DNA of 64,000 nt, taken from contig JACVRA010000095.1 of the NCBI GenBank assembly GCA_019828545.1, positions 313,305 through 377,304 on the forward strand, read 5' to 3'. The notes beneath the pieces are model-generated. The model was not told where the DNA came from. It did not search any database and was given only the letters and a program-made list of their open reading frames with translations. A program made the translations under genes and the position numbers. Positions 41,201-52,580 of this stretch are shown here, piece after piece (the stretch's first letter is position 1; each line of letters starts with the position of its first letter). Origin of the DNA: Paracamarosporium sp. OC-R06-R3. Lineage: Eukaryota; Ascomycota; Dothideomycetes; Pleosporales; Didymosphaeriaceae.

Positions 41201-44200
41201 CTATTCTCGATCGCATCACAGAAACTGATCGACCTGATAATATCGGACGCGCCGTTGGCGGCACATCTTGGGTCGTAGATGCGGATGACCATAACGTTTT
41301 GGTTCCCATCGGCGCCGTCGGAGAGCTACTAATAGAAGGCCCAACTGTCGCTCGAGGATATCTTAATGACCATATCAAGACCGAGCAGGTATTTATTGAA
41401 AGACCAGCATGGCTTGACGAGGCTACGTTGGGACGTCCCGTCCAGAGAGTGTACAAGACAGGTGACCTTGTCACGATGAGGCCCGACGGAAGGCTGTTTA
41501 TTATTGGGCGAAAAGATACACAAGTAAAGATTAGAGGTCAAAGAGTGGAACTGGGTGAGATTGAGCATCACATGAAGCATAGTCTACCTCATCTTGCACA
41601 TGTTGCTGTCGACCAGGTGCGCCTTCCTGGGCGAGATAATCAAAAACTCCTCGCTGCATTTTTGTGCAGTGATGGCAAGGAAAAGGGAGACGAGCCAGAA
41701 ACCTGCCGCATTGGCTCAGAGCTGCATACAGAACTCATGGCAATGACCAGTACCATTACTGACACACTGCCTGCATACATGGTCCCGACCATATTTATAC
41801 TTCTCGATTCGATGCCCTTGTCGAGCTCAGGAAAGACAGACCGCCGGCGCCTGCAAGCAGTCGCCCAACGCCTCACTGATGAAGAGATCACGCATTTCTC
41901 TCTTGCTGATGTTAAGAAGAGATCACCGGTCACTGATATAGAGAAGAAGATGCAGAGTATGTGGGCAACGGTTTTGAGCATACCCGTCGAGTCGATCGGC
42001 TGTGATGACAGTTTTGTTCGCTTGGGAGGAGATTCGCTCGCTGCCATGCGTCTAGCAGCCCTTTCACGCAAAGCTGGCATCTCTATCATGGTAGACCATA
42101 TCTTCAGGAATCCCACTTTAACCGCCATGTCATCTGTCACAACGAAGCTGAAGGAAGAGGTTGCGGATGAACTCAAACCATTCTCGTTGCTTCGTGGCCC
42201 AGAGCCTCTGGAAACAATACTACAGAAGTTGGAAAAGACGTATCGTATTTCGAGGACATCGGTGCAGGACATATATCCTATATCCTCGCTCCAGGAGGGT
42301 TTGATGGTCTTATCGGTACGACAACCAGGTACATACAATTTCCAGTGGGACGCTGTGTTACCGCCCACAGTGGACCGAGAGCGTTTCCAAAGAGCATGGC
42401 AAATATGTGTCAAGCGTAACACCATCCTGCGTACGAGAATCATTTACACCGAGCTATCTGGCTCCTTGCAGGTTGTCTTGGACGATGAATCGCAGTGGAC
42501 AACTTCAGGATCACTCAAAGATTATTTGAAGTCTGATAAGCTTGATACTATGGATTACGGAAAGTCCTTGACGCGATGGGCTATTGTCGATGATGAGGAT
42601 GGCAAAGCGCATTTTGTCTGGTCAGCACATCATTCCATTTATGACGGGTGGGCATTACCTTTAGTGCTTCAGGAGGTCGCCCGCATCTACCATGCTACCG
42701 ACGTTTCCCGTCTCCCTGCTCAGCCACCGTACGCACGCTTCATTGAATATCTCGAGAAACGTGATCAGAATGCAGAAGCGGCATACTGGCATTTGCAATT
42801 CCCAGAGGGCAAGGTTCTGTCAAACTTCCCTCCCGTCCAGTCCTCGGCGATTCAACCACTAGCTAATGTCACTGTCACGAGAGAGATCAACTTCTCTCCA
42901 GCTAACTCATCAGCATCTGGGTTCACCACATCAACCCTGATAAGAGCCGCCTGGGCTATTGTACTTTCACGATATGCTGAAGCGAACGATGCCTTGTTCG
43001 GAGCTTTGCTGGCCGGACGAAACGTGCCAATCAAGGATATTGCTACCATGACAGGTCCGACCATTACCACAGTACCGGTGCATATTCAAGTCTCACCGGA
43101 TCAACCAGTGAATGCTTTTCTAGATCGTGTACAGCAACAAGCTGTCGAAATGATGCCTTTTGAGCACACTGGACTTCAAAATATCAAACAATTCACCCGC
43201 GAAACACGCGACGCGTGCAACTTCCAGAACTTGCTCGTCATCCAGCCCAAACCAGAGAGTAGCGAGGCGGATGAGCTGTGGCGAACTGGAGATACGATCG
43301 ACTTCGCCTTTGATGAATTCTTGACCTACCCATTGGTATTCCAAGTCGTCCTTGGCAGCACTCTTGGCCTTACTATCAAGCTTGATGATCGATTGCTGAG
43401 TGCAGAACGAGGCCATAGAATGCTTGAACACTTCGCGTATGTCATCCAACAGCTATCAAAGGCAGATACGCGAACTCTCGCAGATATTGACGTTACATGC
43501 CCAACTGACGTCGCCGACTTGCAACACTGGAACGACCCAACAACTGTCGTCAAGCCCATCATATCTGGAACTGTACACGACCTGATCACAGATCAAGCGA
43601 GACTGTTTCCAAACTCGGCCGCTGTGTGCTCTTGGGATGATAACTTCACTTATGCGGAGCTCGATAGGTTTTCTTCACATCTTGCGAGCCACCTCAGGAG
43701 TCTTGGTGTTGGGCTCGAAACATATGTGTTGCTTTGTTTCGACAAATCAGCGTGGGCCATTGTAGCCATGTTGGGTGTTCTTAAGGCAGGAGCAGCGTAC
43801 GTGGCTGTCGACCCTATGCATCCCGCAGAACGCAAAGCATTCATAGCTCGCGATGTTTCCGCAACAGTAGCTGTAACTGCGCCACAACACCAACACATGT
43901 TTACCTCATTGGTCGATCATGTTATTGGGGTCGACCATAGTGCTGTTGAAGGATTCGATCTCAACAATCCTCTCCCAGTTGTACCTTCATCGAATCCAGC
44001 GTTCGTCGTTTTCACGAGTGGTAGTACCGGAACTCCAAAGGGTATTGTCATGGAGCATGGTGCCTTTGCGACAGGTGCACGCTCTCACGCCCCAGCCTTG
44101 AATATCGACCGGAATGCTCGGGTAATGCAGTTTGCTGCATACACTTACGACGTGAGCATGGGTGAGATCTTCTCAACTTTGATGCATGGAGGTTGCGTGT

Positions 44201-47055
44201 GCGTTCCAACTGAAGAAGAGCGACTAAGCAATCTGGCGGGCGCAATAAACTCCATGTCCGCCACTTGGTTGTTCCTCACGCCGACAGTCGCATCTCTTCT
44301 GGAGCCTGCAAATGTGTCAACGCTTCGATACTTGATTCTAGGTGGTGAACATGCCACAACAGCGAACATCCAGTCCTGGGCGGAGAACGTACACCTCACA
44401 AATAGTTACGGCCCCGCAGAATGTGCCATCTGGACTAATTGCGCGCCTGGTCTGAAGATTGATGCAGACCCTTCCAACATCGGTCGCCGGATTGGCTCGC
44501 TACTGTGGATCGTAGAAGCAGACAATCACGACAAGTTGACACCTGTTGGCTGCGTTGGTGAACTAGTCGTGGAAAGCCAAAGCTTAGCCAGAGGGTACCT
44601 AAACGACTCAGCGAAAACAAAAGCTGCGTTTATTGAAGGATCCAAGTGGGCTGGAGCTGGCCGGCGAATGTACAAGACGGGTGACTTGGCCAAGTACAAC
44701 TTTGATGGCACGTTGAGCATCGTAGGCCGTAAAGATACCCAAGTCAAACTGAATGGACAGCGAATGGAATTGGGCGAGGTAGAGCATCACCTCTGGGCTG
44801 ATGAGGAGGTAAATAAAGCAATGGCTGTCGTGCCGAATGCCGGTCTATGCAAGAAGCATCTGGTCTCTGTTATGTCGCTGAAGCATTTCAAGAAAACTCG
44901 AGAGGGTGTCGACTTTGTCTTGGTCAGTGAGGATCAAAAAGAAGAAGCAGGCTCACAGATATCACGAGTCCGAGAGAAGCTTACAAACAAGCTACCCAAG
45001 TACATGGTTCCGACCATCTGGATCATTCTTGAAGACTTACCGCTTAATGCTTCTGGAAAATTAGACCGAAGGCGGGTATCTGAGTGGTTGAGAGACATGG
45101 ATGAGGTAACTCACCGTAGCGTGGTTGAGCTTGCGCAGGGCGACAAGGCGAAAACACAGCCGTCAAACAAGATGGAGGCAACTATTAGAAAGTTGTGGAG
45201 TAAGGTTTTAAGTATTCACGAGGACGCTCTCGGCATGGATGACAATTTCCTGCAAGTGGGAGGCGACTCGATCACTGCGGTGCGGTTAACAGCTGCGGCG
45301 CGCCAGGAAGGAATCACTTTGCCCGTAAGGGAAATTTTCCAGAAGCCGGTATTGAAAGCCATGAGTGCTGCCGCGGTGTGGGAAGAGGTGGCAGATCAGA
45401 CGGTGCATAAACCATTTTCGGTTTTCACAGAAGAGCAAAGGAAGGCCGCACTTGAAGAGATTGCAGAAGAGACATCCCAACCTATCAACAACATTGAGGA
45501 TGTGCTCGAGGCAACAGACTACCAGTCTTGGGCTTTGGCAGCCGGCCACCTTCAAACTCGCGGGTACATGAACTATTTCGGCATCAGGTTTGATGAGAAA
45601 TTGGACATCAAGAAACTCAAGTCCGCATGCCAGTCGGTAATTACACGCCATCCAATTCTACGAACTGTCTTCGTCTTGCAAAACCGGCGCTTGATGCAAG
45701 TGGTACTTCAGAAGTACGAGCCGGAATATACCCGCTACGAACAACAGGACGACAACATTGACGAGAGTATACCTCGTGCTCTGATTGATGAGGATATGGA
45801 ACGTCCAGTCAATCTGGGAGACGGTATTATGCGGTTTGTCCTCGTTAAGCAGAATGACAACAGCCACCGTCTGGTCCTCCGCATATCGCACGCTCAGTAT
45901 GACGGCATAAGCTTGCCTAGCATCCTCCAAGACATCAAGGCCGCCTACGAAGGCACCGCTCTCTCCAACAGCAAACCCTTCTCAGCTTTCATTCACAACG
46001 TGCGCGGACAAGATTCCAGCCAATCCGAAAGCTTCTGGTCCGCGCTGCTCAAAGACTCGCAAATGACCCACGTCCTCCGCCACAAGAAGCTACCGTACAA
46101 GAACCCCGTCAACCGCATGCTAAGCCGCACAGTTACACCTCGCTCACTCAACGCTCAAGGTGTCACGTTCGCCAGCACCGTCAAAGCAGCCTGGGCGCTC
46201 GTGCTCTCCTCCCTCGCGCTCACGCCCGACACTGTCTTCGGTCAAGTCGTATCTGGTCGCAACGGGTCCCTCGCAGGTATACAAGACATTGTCGGCCCGT
46301 GCATGAACATTCTTCCTGTACGCGTTCTCCTTCGATCTGACTGGACGAACGCCGATCTCGTGCGCTTCGTGCAGGACCAGCACCTCACCAGTATGCCGCA
46401 CGAAAATTTCGGCATGCGACATATTATTGAGCACTGCACTAGCTGGCCTAGAAGCACACGGTTCAGCTCTATTCACCAACATACCAACTTCGGCAACCAA
46501 TTCTTTGGCGAGGTGCTGTCTGCATCGGCAGGAAGCGAAATGACGGGTTACAGTCCACCGCATGATGTTGCTGATGTGTGGATTTGGACTGCACCTGTGG
46601 GTGGGGACAAGTTCTCTGTGGACTTCACGTTCGCGGATGGTATTGTGTCGGATGAGATGGCGCAGATGATGCTTGATATGCTGTGCCGGAACATCGAGGA
46701 TATTTCTGCGCATCAAGATGCTAGGATCACGTTACCTTCTGGCACCGAGGCATATATACCCATCACTTACAACGATGAAAAGGCTAAGGCGAAATACTTC
46801 GTGCAGGTGGAGCCGCAAGCTGCGTTGTCTGTTCCCAATGCCGAGGAGGTGGTTTCGCGTGCCTGGGAGGAGGTTTTTGGTGTCGATGTTGATACAGATG
46901 AGGATCTGAACTGGTGGAATCTCAGAGGCGATCTGATGGCGGCGGTACACCTAGCTGAGGTCTACAGTAGGGAGACAGGGGTAGATGTCAATGTTGAAAG
47001 CGTCATTGATAGCGGAAGTAGGTGCGAGCAGATAAGGCTGCTAAGAGGGGGTTAG
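24751..47055 (+). CDS. Multimodular nonribosomal peptide synthetase, 7327 aa
   Basis: Six exons join in phase: 24751-25239, 25297-32770, 32831-33215, 33286-37845, 37924-38278 and 38335-47055. Domain order, rough residues: collapsed C/A remnant (1-410), T1 (415-465), C1 (475-928), A1 (932-1475), T2, E1 (1572-2030), C2 (2043-2475), A2 (2480-3004), T3, E2 (3111-3568), C3 (3578-4004), A3 (4005-4540), T4, C4 (4640-5060), A4 (5064-5607), T5, C5 (5714-6140), A5 (6144-6680), T6, terminal C6 (6804-7224), dead T7 (7254-7327). Five complete A domains keep the TSGSTG or TSGTTG and GEIE/GEVE motifs and the A10 Lys. Two epimerases predict two D-residues. There is no thioesterase, so release or cyclisation probably uses C6, as in many fungal synthetases. 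Product unknown. Size and layout recall the NPS4/AbNPS2 and Pes1 conidial-wall synthetases (from memory). No tailoring enzyme, transporter or regulator is adjacent. Start: first of two adjacent ATGs. Confidence 0.93.
26260..30900 (+). other. NRPS module 1: C1-A1-T2-E1
   Basis: C1 has HHALYDAWS. A1 has YTSGSTGEPKG, NGYGPCEST, YRTGDLVRY and an unusual A10, NTSQKIDR, where Gly before Lys is usual. Manual alignment to GrsA gives the specificity residues D-A-E-G-I-G-G-L-Y-K, which I cannot assign. T2 has LGGDSITAM. E1 has HHLVIDFVSWR, EAHGREPW, GWFTNLAP and LFNYVGKF, all epimerase hallmarks, so the residue is predicted to be presented as D. Confidence 0.8.
30935..35640 (+). other. NRPS module 2: C2-A2-T3-E2
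   Basis: C2 (FHHATIDATS) follows an epimerase, so it is probably a D-donor, L-acceptor type. A2 is split by two introns (32771-32830 and 33216-33285) that restore FTSGTTGKPKG and NAYGPTEAS. Specificity residues by manual alignment are D-V-M-L-I-G-A-V-L-K. T3 has LGGDSITAM. E2 has HHLVIDLVSWR, EGHGREPW, GWFTTMSP and LFNYLGQY, so a second D-residue is predicted. Confidence 0.8.
35670..38960 (+). other. NRPS module 3: C3-A3-T4
   Basis: C3 reads SHALVDADS, with Ser in place of the first His of HHxxxDG but the catalytic second His present. A3 spans two introns (37846-37923 and 38279-38334) and has YTSGSTGVPKG, NAYGPTEAT and GRKDTQIKIRG. Specificity residues by manual alignment are D-P-G-V-V-G-A-I-A-K. 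T4 has LGGDSLSAI. No epimerase follows. Confidence 0.8.
38985..42160 (+). other. NRPS module 4: C4-A4-T5
   Basis: C4 has HHVLYDEWS. A4 has FTSGSTGKPKG, NGYGPTETC and SSSGKTDRR. Specificity residues by manual alignment are D-S-L-F-V-G-G-V-F-K. T5 has LGGDSLAAM. Confidence 0.8.
42190..45400 (+). other. NRPS module 5: C5-A5-T6
   Basis: C5 has HHSIYDGWA. A5 has FTSGSTGTPKG, NSYGPAECA and NASGKLDRR. Specificity residues by manual alignment are D-V-G-F-I-G-S-I-W-K. T6 has VGGDSITAV. Confidence 0.8.
45410..47055 (+). other. NRPS terminal condensation-like domain C6 and degenerate carrier T7
   Basis: C6 carries SHAQYDGIS, a Ser-for-His variant of HHxxxDG seen in fungal terminal condensation domains that release by cyclisation. 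The carrier-like tail has WWNLRGDLMAAVHL where LGGDS is expected, so the serine that takes the phosphopantetheine arm is Leu and the domain cannot be primed. Confidence 0.75.
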
Positions 47056-47808
47056 TTGTTTGTTACCATCTGTTAAGCGGAGTTAGGTTGGAAAAACGAT
47101 TTTTTGATGCACTTATTATTCATTCGAACTACAAGATGCTACAACAGACTTAGACAAACTAAAAGACGTGTCTGGCTGCTCTGGCTTTCCCTTGTTTATT
47201 TAGGATTTATTTTATTAAACTATCAAGTGTAATCAGTTGGCACATAGCCAAGAAGGATAGGTAGTGATGAAGGAAAAGTATGTGCATCCCTCATACTCGA
47301 TATATATTGTATATGTATCACTATGAGGGGTTTTAGTCCTTTTTGGTGTGATCTGGTGCAAGAAGTACACCAAAGGTCTTAGGCCGGTATGATGGGAGGT
47401 TGAGGCTAGTCTCTAAAAGGCTTAGGGAGTTCATTCCATTCCCCACACCTCATCTCGCCAACACTAGGTCCCACAGATCAACAAAACAAAAATCAGCAAA
47501 AAAACATACAACAGCGGGTATTCGCTAATCGTCACCGACTTAACTACTAATCCGCCGGTACCCTGCTTAAGTACAGCTGAGCGAACGGGAAGCTCTGTTT
47601 TCAAGGTCCTGTGGTCGTATGTGTTATATTGGCTGAGTTATATGCATATAACCCAAGATTGGTGTCACAGCGTCCCGACATGCGTTTCTGTGTTTCACAT
47701 TCCCTGATACTGACATCACTCCGGCGAGTGTTTCGCATGCCTTCGTGGTAACACAAGCCGCAAACAGATCTCAGATTCCCAATCCTACGTTACCAGACCC
47801 GACCATGC
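47056..47808. other. Convergent intergenic region
   Basis: Lies between the 3' ends of the synthetase and the E2-like gene. AT-rich, no supported gene; it should hold both 3' untranslated regions. Confidence 0.6.
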
Positions 47809-50800
47809 CTAATTGCCTCTTCCTCTACCCATTCCTCGTTCCCCACCACGAGAACCACGACCACGGCTAGATCCACGAGAGCTGTTGATTCCTCCACTCG
47901 ATATGGGATCGAGAACATTGCCGGACATCGTGCTAGCTACGCTAGGTCCAGGCCCTGAACCACGTCCTCGCCACATAAATCCCGTCCCTCTAAGCTGGCC
48001 GCGGCCTCTGCTAGAGCTCGTGTCATCCATGATACCCCCCGGAACGGCAGTGAAATGAGAATTTTGGGACATGAGTCCACCATGGGTTCCACTAGAGCCG
48101 AATGGCCCTATAGCGCCCGCAACATGATTGCTGCTGCCAAGACCGATCAGAGGCGCGTTGTGATCATTTTGACCTCCATGAACGAACGGAGCTTTGTTGG
48201 AGATTTGACCTCCACGACCAAGCTGAGGTACGTAGCCGCTGTTATAGCTGCCACCACGTCCGCCATAAGCGGGGGTGAAGTGTCCAGAGCTTTCAGGCAT
48301 TTGTGTGTTGATTGGAATCTTAGGAGGGGTTCCCGATGGAACGAGCTCTGAGTATGGAGACCACTGTGGTGCTAATCCGAAACTATGCACTCCAGGAAGA
48401 GAAAATGCTACCGATTGACCTGATTCATGAGGCGGCGATTCTTTAATCTGCGGTAATGGCTCTTCAATAGTCATTTTGAAAGTTCCCCCGAATTTCTGCA
48501 TAGCTTGCTGTAACTGCTTCTGCAATGGTGGGAGCAAAAAGTTGTAGCGCCCCATGATCATCTCAGTCGTAGGAGGCTTGGTTGCTCTGACCTTGTCTTT
48601 TGTATTGACCCAGTCTTGTACCGTCTCAAGGATTTTGTTTGCATTTCGCTCGAAATGATGGTGTATGACGTCTGCCCAAACAGTGGGCGGGTCTTCTACA
48701 TATGCTAGGATGGCATGTTGAACGGTGAGAACTTGAATTTCTTTGTCGTAAATGATTGATCTACCGTCAACACTGTTATTGTGCTCGAACACCTCTCGAC
48801 CTAGACAAATAGATTAGCATCGCACCTCTATATGTATCCCCCTAAGCTATGCTATGCAAATGTCGGCTGTTTCGATGATGTACTTGCAGTGTAGGACCTC
48901 GACCACAGTCTGACAGTAAAGTTTACTCTATGGGGCGAAGTAATGAAGAAAGTGGGTTCATAAACTTACCAGGTTCATTGTACCATGGCTTGTCACAAAG
49001 AATCATAGCTTATATCGATATAAGCACCTGTAGGAGAGTCGACTCTCCCGGTCTCCAAGGTTCTCCTGGCCAGGTTCCCAGCAGTGACAAACACACTTTC
49101 CCGTCTGGATATAGATTAGGGTTGAAGTGCACTGTGCCATTACCCGTAGTCTTAAACAGGACCTTTGGAGGCGCGTTCGGATAATTCCCATCGCAAAAGA
49201 TATCAAATTCGAAAATGCCATTCTCATAAGGAGTTCCAGAAGGACCTATTATGATAGCCTTCATAACCTCGGGGCGCTGAGAACCGTGACGCACAAAAAT
49301 ACCAGGAGGCAATCCCGTCGCTAATGAAGTAAGTTCTGTGATGATCTTCTTCATGCGGCCACGCGGAGGGTCTATCAGGGTTTCTGCTTCTGTTACAAAG
49401 ACATGCACGGCCATTATTTTGTGGTCAGGTAGATCAGCGATAGCATCTGGGGTCAATGTAGTACTCTCTGCAACAGCAGAGTCAGTATCGGGCCCCGGGT
49501 TGTGAACAGTGAGAAGCTGCCACAAATCGTTAATGCGTTGAGCCAGTGTTACCGAGGTCTGGCCGTCTTTGGTAGAGAAGTCCTTCCCTTGAGAGTGTTT
49601 ACCAACAAGCTACTCTGTTTCGCCAAGTTACGGAGTGAATGGGCTACTGGTTCTGCTTTGTGGCTAGGGCCATCAGAGGCACCCCCAAATGACTGCTTGA
49701 GTAGATTGCTGCCGTCCGTTCGCACATGTCTATCGTTATAGACTAGCTCAGCTGTTGCGGGATGCGTACAGAGCGAGGTAACGAAGATAAGGAGGCCCTC
49801 ATAGACTAGTTCCCGTGTTGGAATATCATCAAATGAGTCGTTCCTAAGGAGCGAAGCGCTGTAGCTGAGGACACTACTCTTTGAAAACATGTCAGCTATC
49901 GCCTGAGGAGGTGCAATGTCGAAATTTGTCATCCGTGAAAGCACCGGTGACAGGCTTGTTAGTAGTCTCAAAATCATAGAACCAAATATGTCTTCATCAA
50001 TTTGAGCCTTTCGTGCTACCATCAGTCCATCGACTTCGCTTTGCACGCGCGGTCGACCTTGATACCAGTCAGAGTCCTTGTAGTCCGCGTCTGGAATACT
50101 GAAGCTGTCTTCGAACCCCACACCGTTGTCTGTCGAGAGTGTTTCTTTTGCTTTCACTTTCTTGTTCTTACTCCACAACATATCGTCGAAACTATTGGAC
50201 CATCGTTTGTTCTTCAGTGGTTTTGTGGAAGGGGTTGAAGACATTTTTGCGCGGCAATAATGATCATCGAAACTGCAAAGAATGATCCAGATCAACAAGA
50301 TTCTGCCATCCAAGCAGCACCATGAGACCTTCTTGCCATGTACCTTGGCCCAAGATATCTTTTCCGGTACCATCGACGAGCAAAACAGGCAGGATAGCGT
50401 CCTGCAGTGTGTGCATGAGATTTGTGATCTGGTGAGGTTTTGTTAACTCAAGAATATACAGCACATAGGAACCAAAACCAGAAAGCCCCGCGGAAGTTTT
50501 GCCGATGAGGTGTTACACAAGATATACTCTAAACTTGTATAGAGAGCTGAAAACTGTGAAAGTGTGCAGCAGAGCTTCTTGCGTATTTTGCACAAGCAAA
50601 ATATGTATCACAGGAGTAATGCAGCTTAGATCTGCAGGGTATTTCCCGATTGCCGTTCACCTACTGAGAATCAACTTACGATAGACAGCCAGTTTTTCCA
50701 TCCTTCCAAGCACTGAATACTGTGGTAACGTCTGTTGGTGAGTTAAAGTATTTGCTGTTGCAAACCATGCATTTTGCTTCGCGAACATGCGCCGTAAATT

Positions 50801-51261
50801 TACTGAGAGATGTGAAGCTACTGCTAGACTGCATGTTGACAGCATCTTGAGCATAGACTGCGCTATCCTCCTTACGCGACTGTCGTGCCTCTTCTTCACG
50901 CTTCATCCAGGGCTCAAGAGATGTCATCTGCTGCTTTTGGGCTGCTTGAGCTACTCGAGCACGTGTCAACGTAAGTGCCAGATTTGTGTCCTCCATGACA
51001 TCGATATAGGGAGTCGTCATAGCTGATACAGCTGGGAAGACAATCTAGGAAGATATGGTCAACTCGAGTCCCGCAAGTTATCAAGACCAACTCGTAATGC
51101 TGTGTAATACCGTAACAAGCAATATGAAAGCCAAGAACACTTGATCTATGCGCTTGTGCGGGGCTGAAGCTGGGTTTACGTACCGATTGTAGTTCGTCGT
51201 TGTTAAGCTGAGCGTGCAACTCTAGCGCGAACTTATGGTCAGCCTCTTCTTCGGACGTCAT
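47809..51261 (-). CDS. Large E2 ubiquitin-conjugating (UBC) protein with RGG tail, interrupted by an in-frame TAA
   Basis: Readable exons are 51261-51180, 51031 to about 50683, about 50410-49603, 49558-48970 and 48800-47809. The exons between 50683 and 50410 were not resolved. The N-terminal part has a Cys-containing segment (KCMVCNSKYF, then a Cys-rich exon) and VSWCC with a hydrophobic GRILLIWIILC stretch. A helical armadillo-like region follows, then a UBC core with active-site Cys in PDGKVCLSLLGTWPG. The tail has ~230 disordered residues ending in RG/RGG repeats. The UBC resembles the BIRC6/UBE2O kind of E2, which attaches ubiquitin, sometimes without a separate E3. A TAA at 49012-49010 stands where LLQVLISI is normally followed by Gln and then AMILCDKPWYNEPG. 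Reading frame and introns after it (48801-48969) are intact to the final stop. Real nonsense mutation, sequencing error or recoding are all possible. Confidence 0.75.
49010..49012 (-). other. In-frame stop codon inside the UBC domain
   Basis: On the minus strand the codon is TAA in the frame of exon 49558-48970 (182 codons after its start). Family sequences usually have Gln here, so a single C-to-T change in CAA would explain it. CA to TA is the change favoured by repeat-induced point mutation, but one site is no proof. Confidence 0.7.
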
Positions 51262-52580
51262 GTTGCAATCTTGTGGGTAGCCGGGTTGACAACGTTTGGG
51301 TGTAATTTGTTGGGTGCAGTGGTTTGGTTCACAAGCGTGCGGTGGCTTTTAAGGTGTGTGGTACAAAGACAGACGCGCTGCGCACGGGCCTCATCACTGC
51401 AGGTGAGTTGCGCCTGCCTGCTGCCTCTCACACTAACTCAATCAGGAGCCAACAGTGAACGAGCGGATTGAAAATATGAAGCTGCCAAGATTTACTGTCG
51501 AATAACAAAATTTCTCGGTTTAGTTTCGAACAAGTGCTATAAAAGTATCAACGGGCTGGATTATACTTCGATATTGATATCGTTAAAACATTGCTTAGAG
51601 ATTTGGTTGGATCCTCAAAGCGAACTATTACGACCCTGAAGATCGGTGAAGCCACTAGAACCATTTCAGACACTGAACAACGGCTTACAGTCGCAAGAAA
51701 AGGGTCAACAAACCCCCCAACAAGCAATTAGCAATGTGTCCTCTGAATATGCGAATTTTCTCACCTAGCCTGTCAGGAAACCATATGGCAGAAAGCTTCA
51801 CTTAGCTTACTGTTTCTTTCTCAATAGTTCTATCATAGTACCGCACCATAACCGAGTGCTATAATTTGGTGTTGTCGTTCTCAACCAACTGAGACATTCC
51901 GTAAGCTACCCGCAAACGACACGGGTGTAGTCAAGTCACGCATATACGTAGATTACTTGCTGGCTAGTCTTTGCGTCTGAATAGCAAAACTCTTTTTCGC
52001 AGTATATCTGAATAATCAAGCCATCTCATAAGCATCCGATCGCTCACCACAACTCCCACGTCTATTAATATTGTATACGAATCCACGGTACACTCGATAG
52101 CCATCATATAAATTTCTAACAAATCCCAGAAAGAAAGCGAAAAGGGTATCTGTTGTCGAAACCTGAATCCGTCTATATCCGTACCGAATGCCAAGGAAGG
52201 CGCAAAAGAATTGTGAAGATGCAAAGGAGGGGAAACCTTTAACTAGTGTGGTGTATCGGACAGATAGTTTGTTGCAATAGCCCTTTTGCCGGGAGTGTTG
52301 GTACGGTAAATCAACGAGATCCAGCTGGTCGCAGGAGAAGCAGACGCCATGGAATGGTAATGTCAGCTAGGGTTGAGAAGCGCAAGTTCCCATGGATGAT
52401 TCATGCATCCCATTATATGTTGCCTAGGGATCCTTCACTTCTTCTTAAGTTTGTGGTTTTGCGCCAGCGCAACACGTCCCCACCCTAATTTTCCGTGTGT
52501 CCGCCACCAACATAACTCCTTCCTCCCTCGCTTCTTCGATTATTATGTTGCGTATGCATTCATTGTCTTTCTGACTTCGT
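51262..52580. other. Intergenic region, no supported gene
   Basis: Promoter side of the E2-like gene and AT-rich DNA beyond it. An 86-aa minus-strand frame (51964-52224) has no recognisable motif. Confidence 0.5.
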
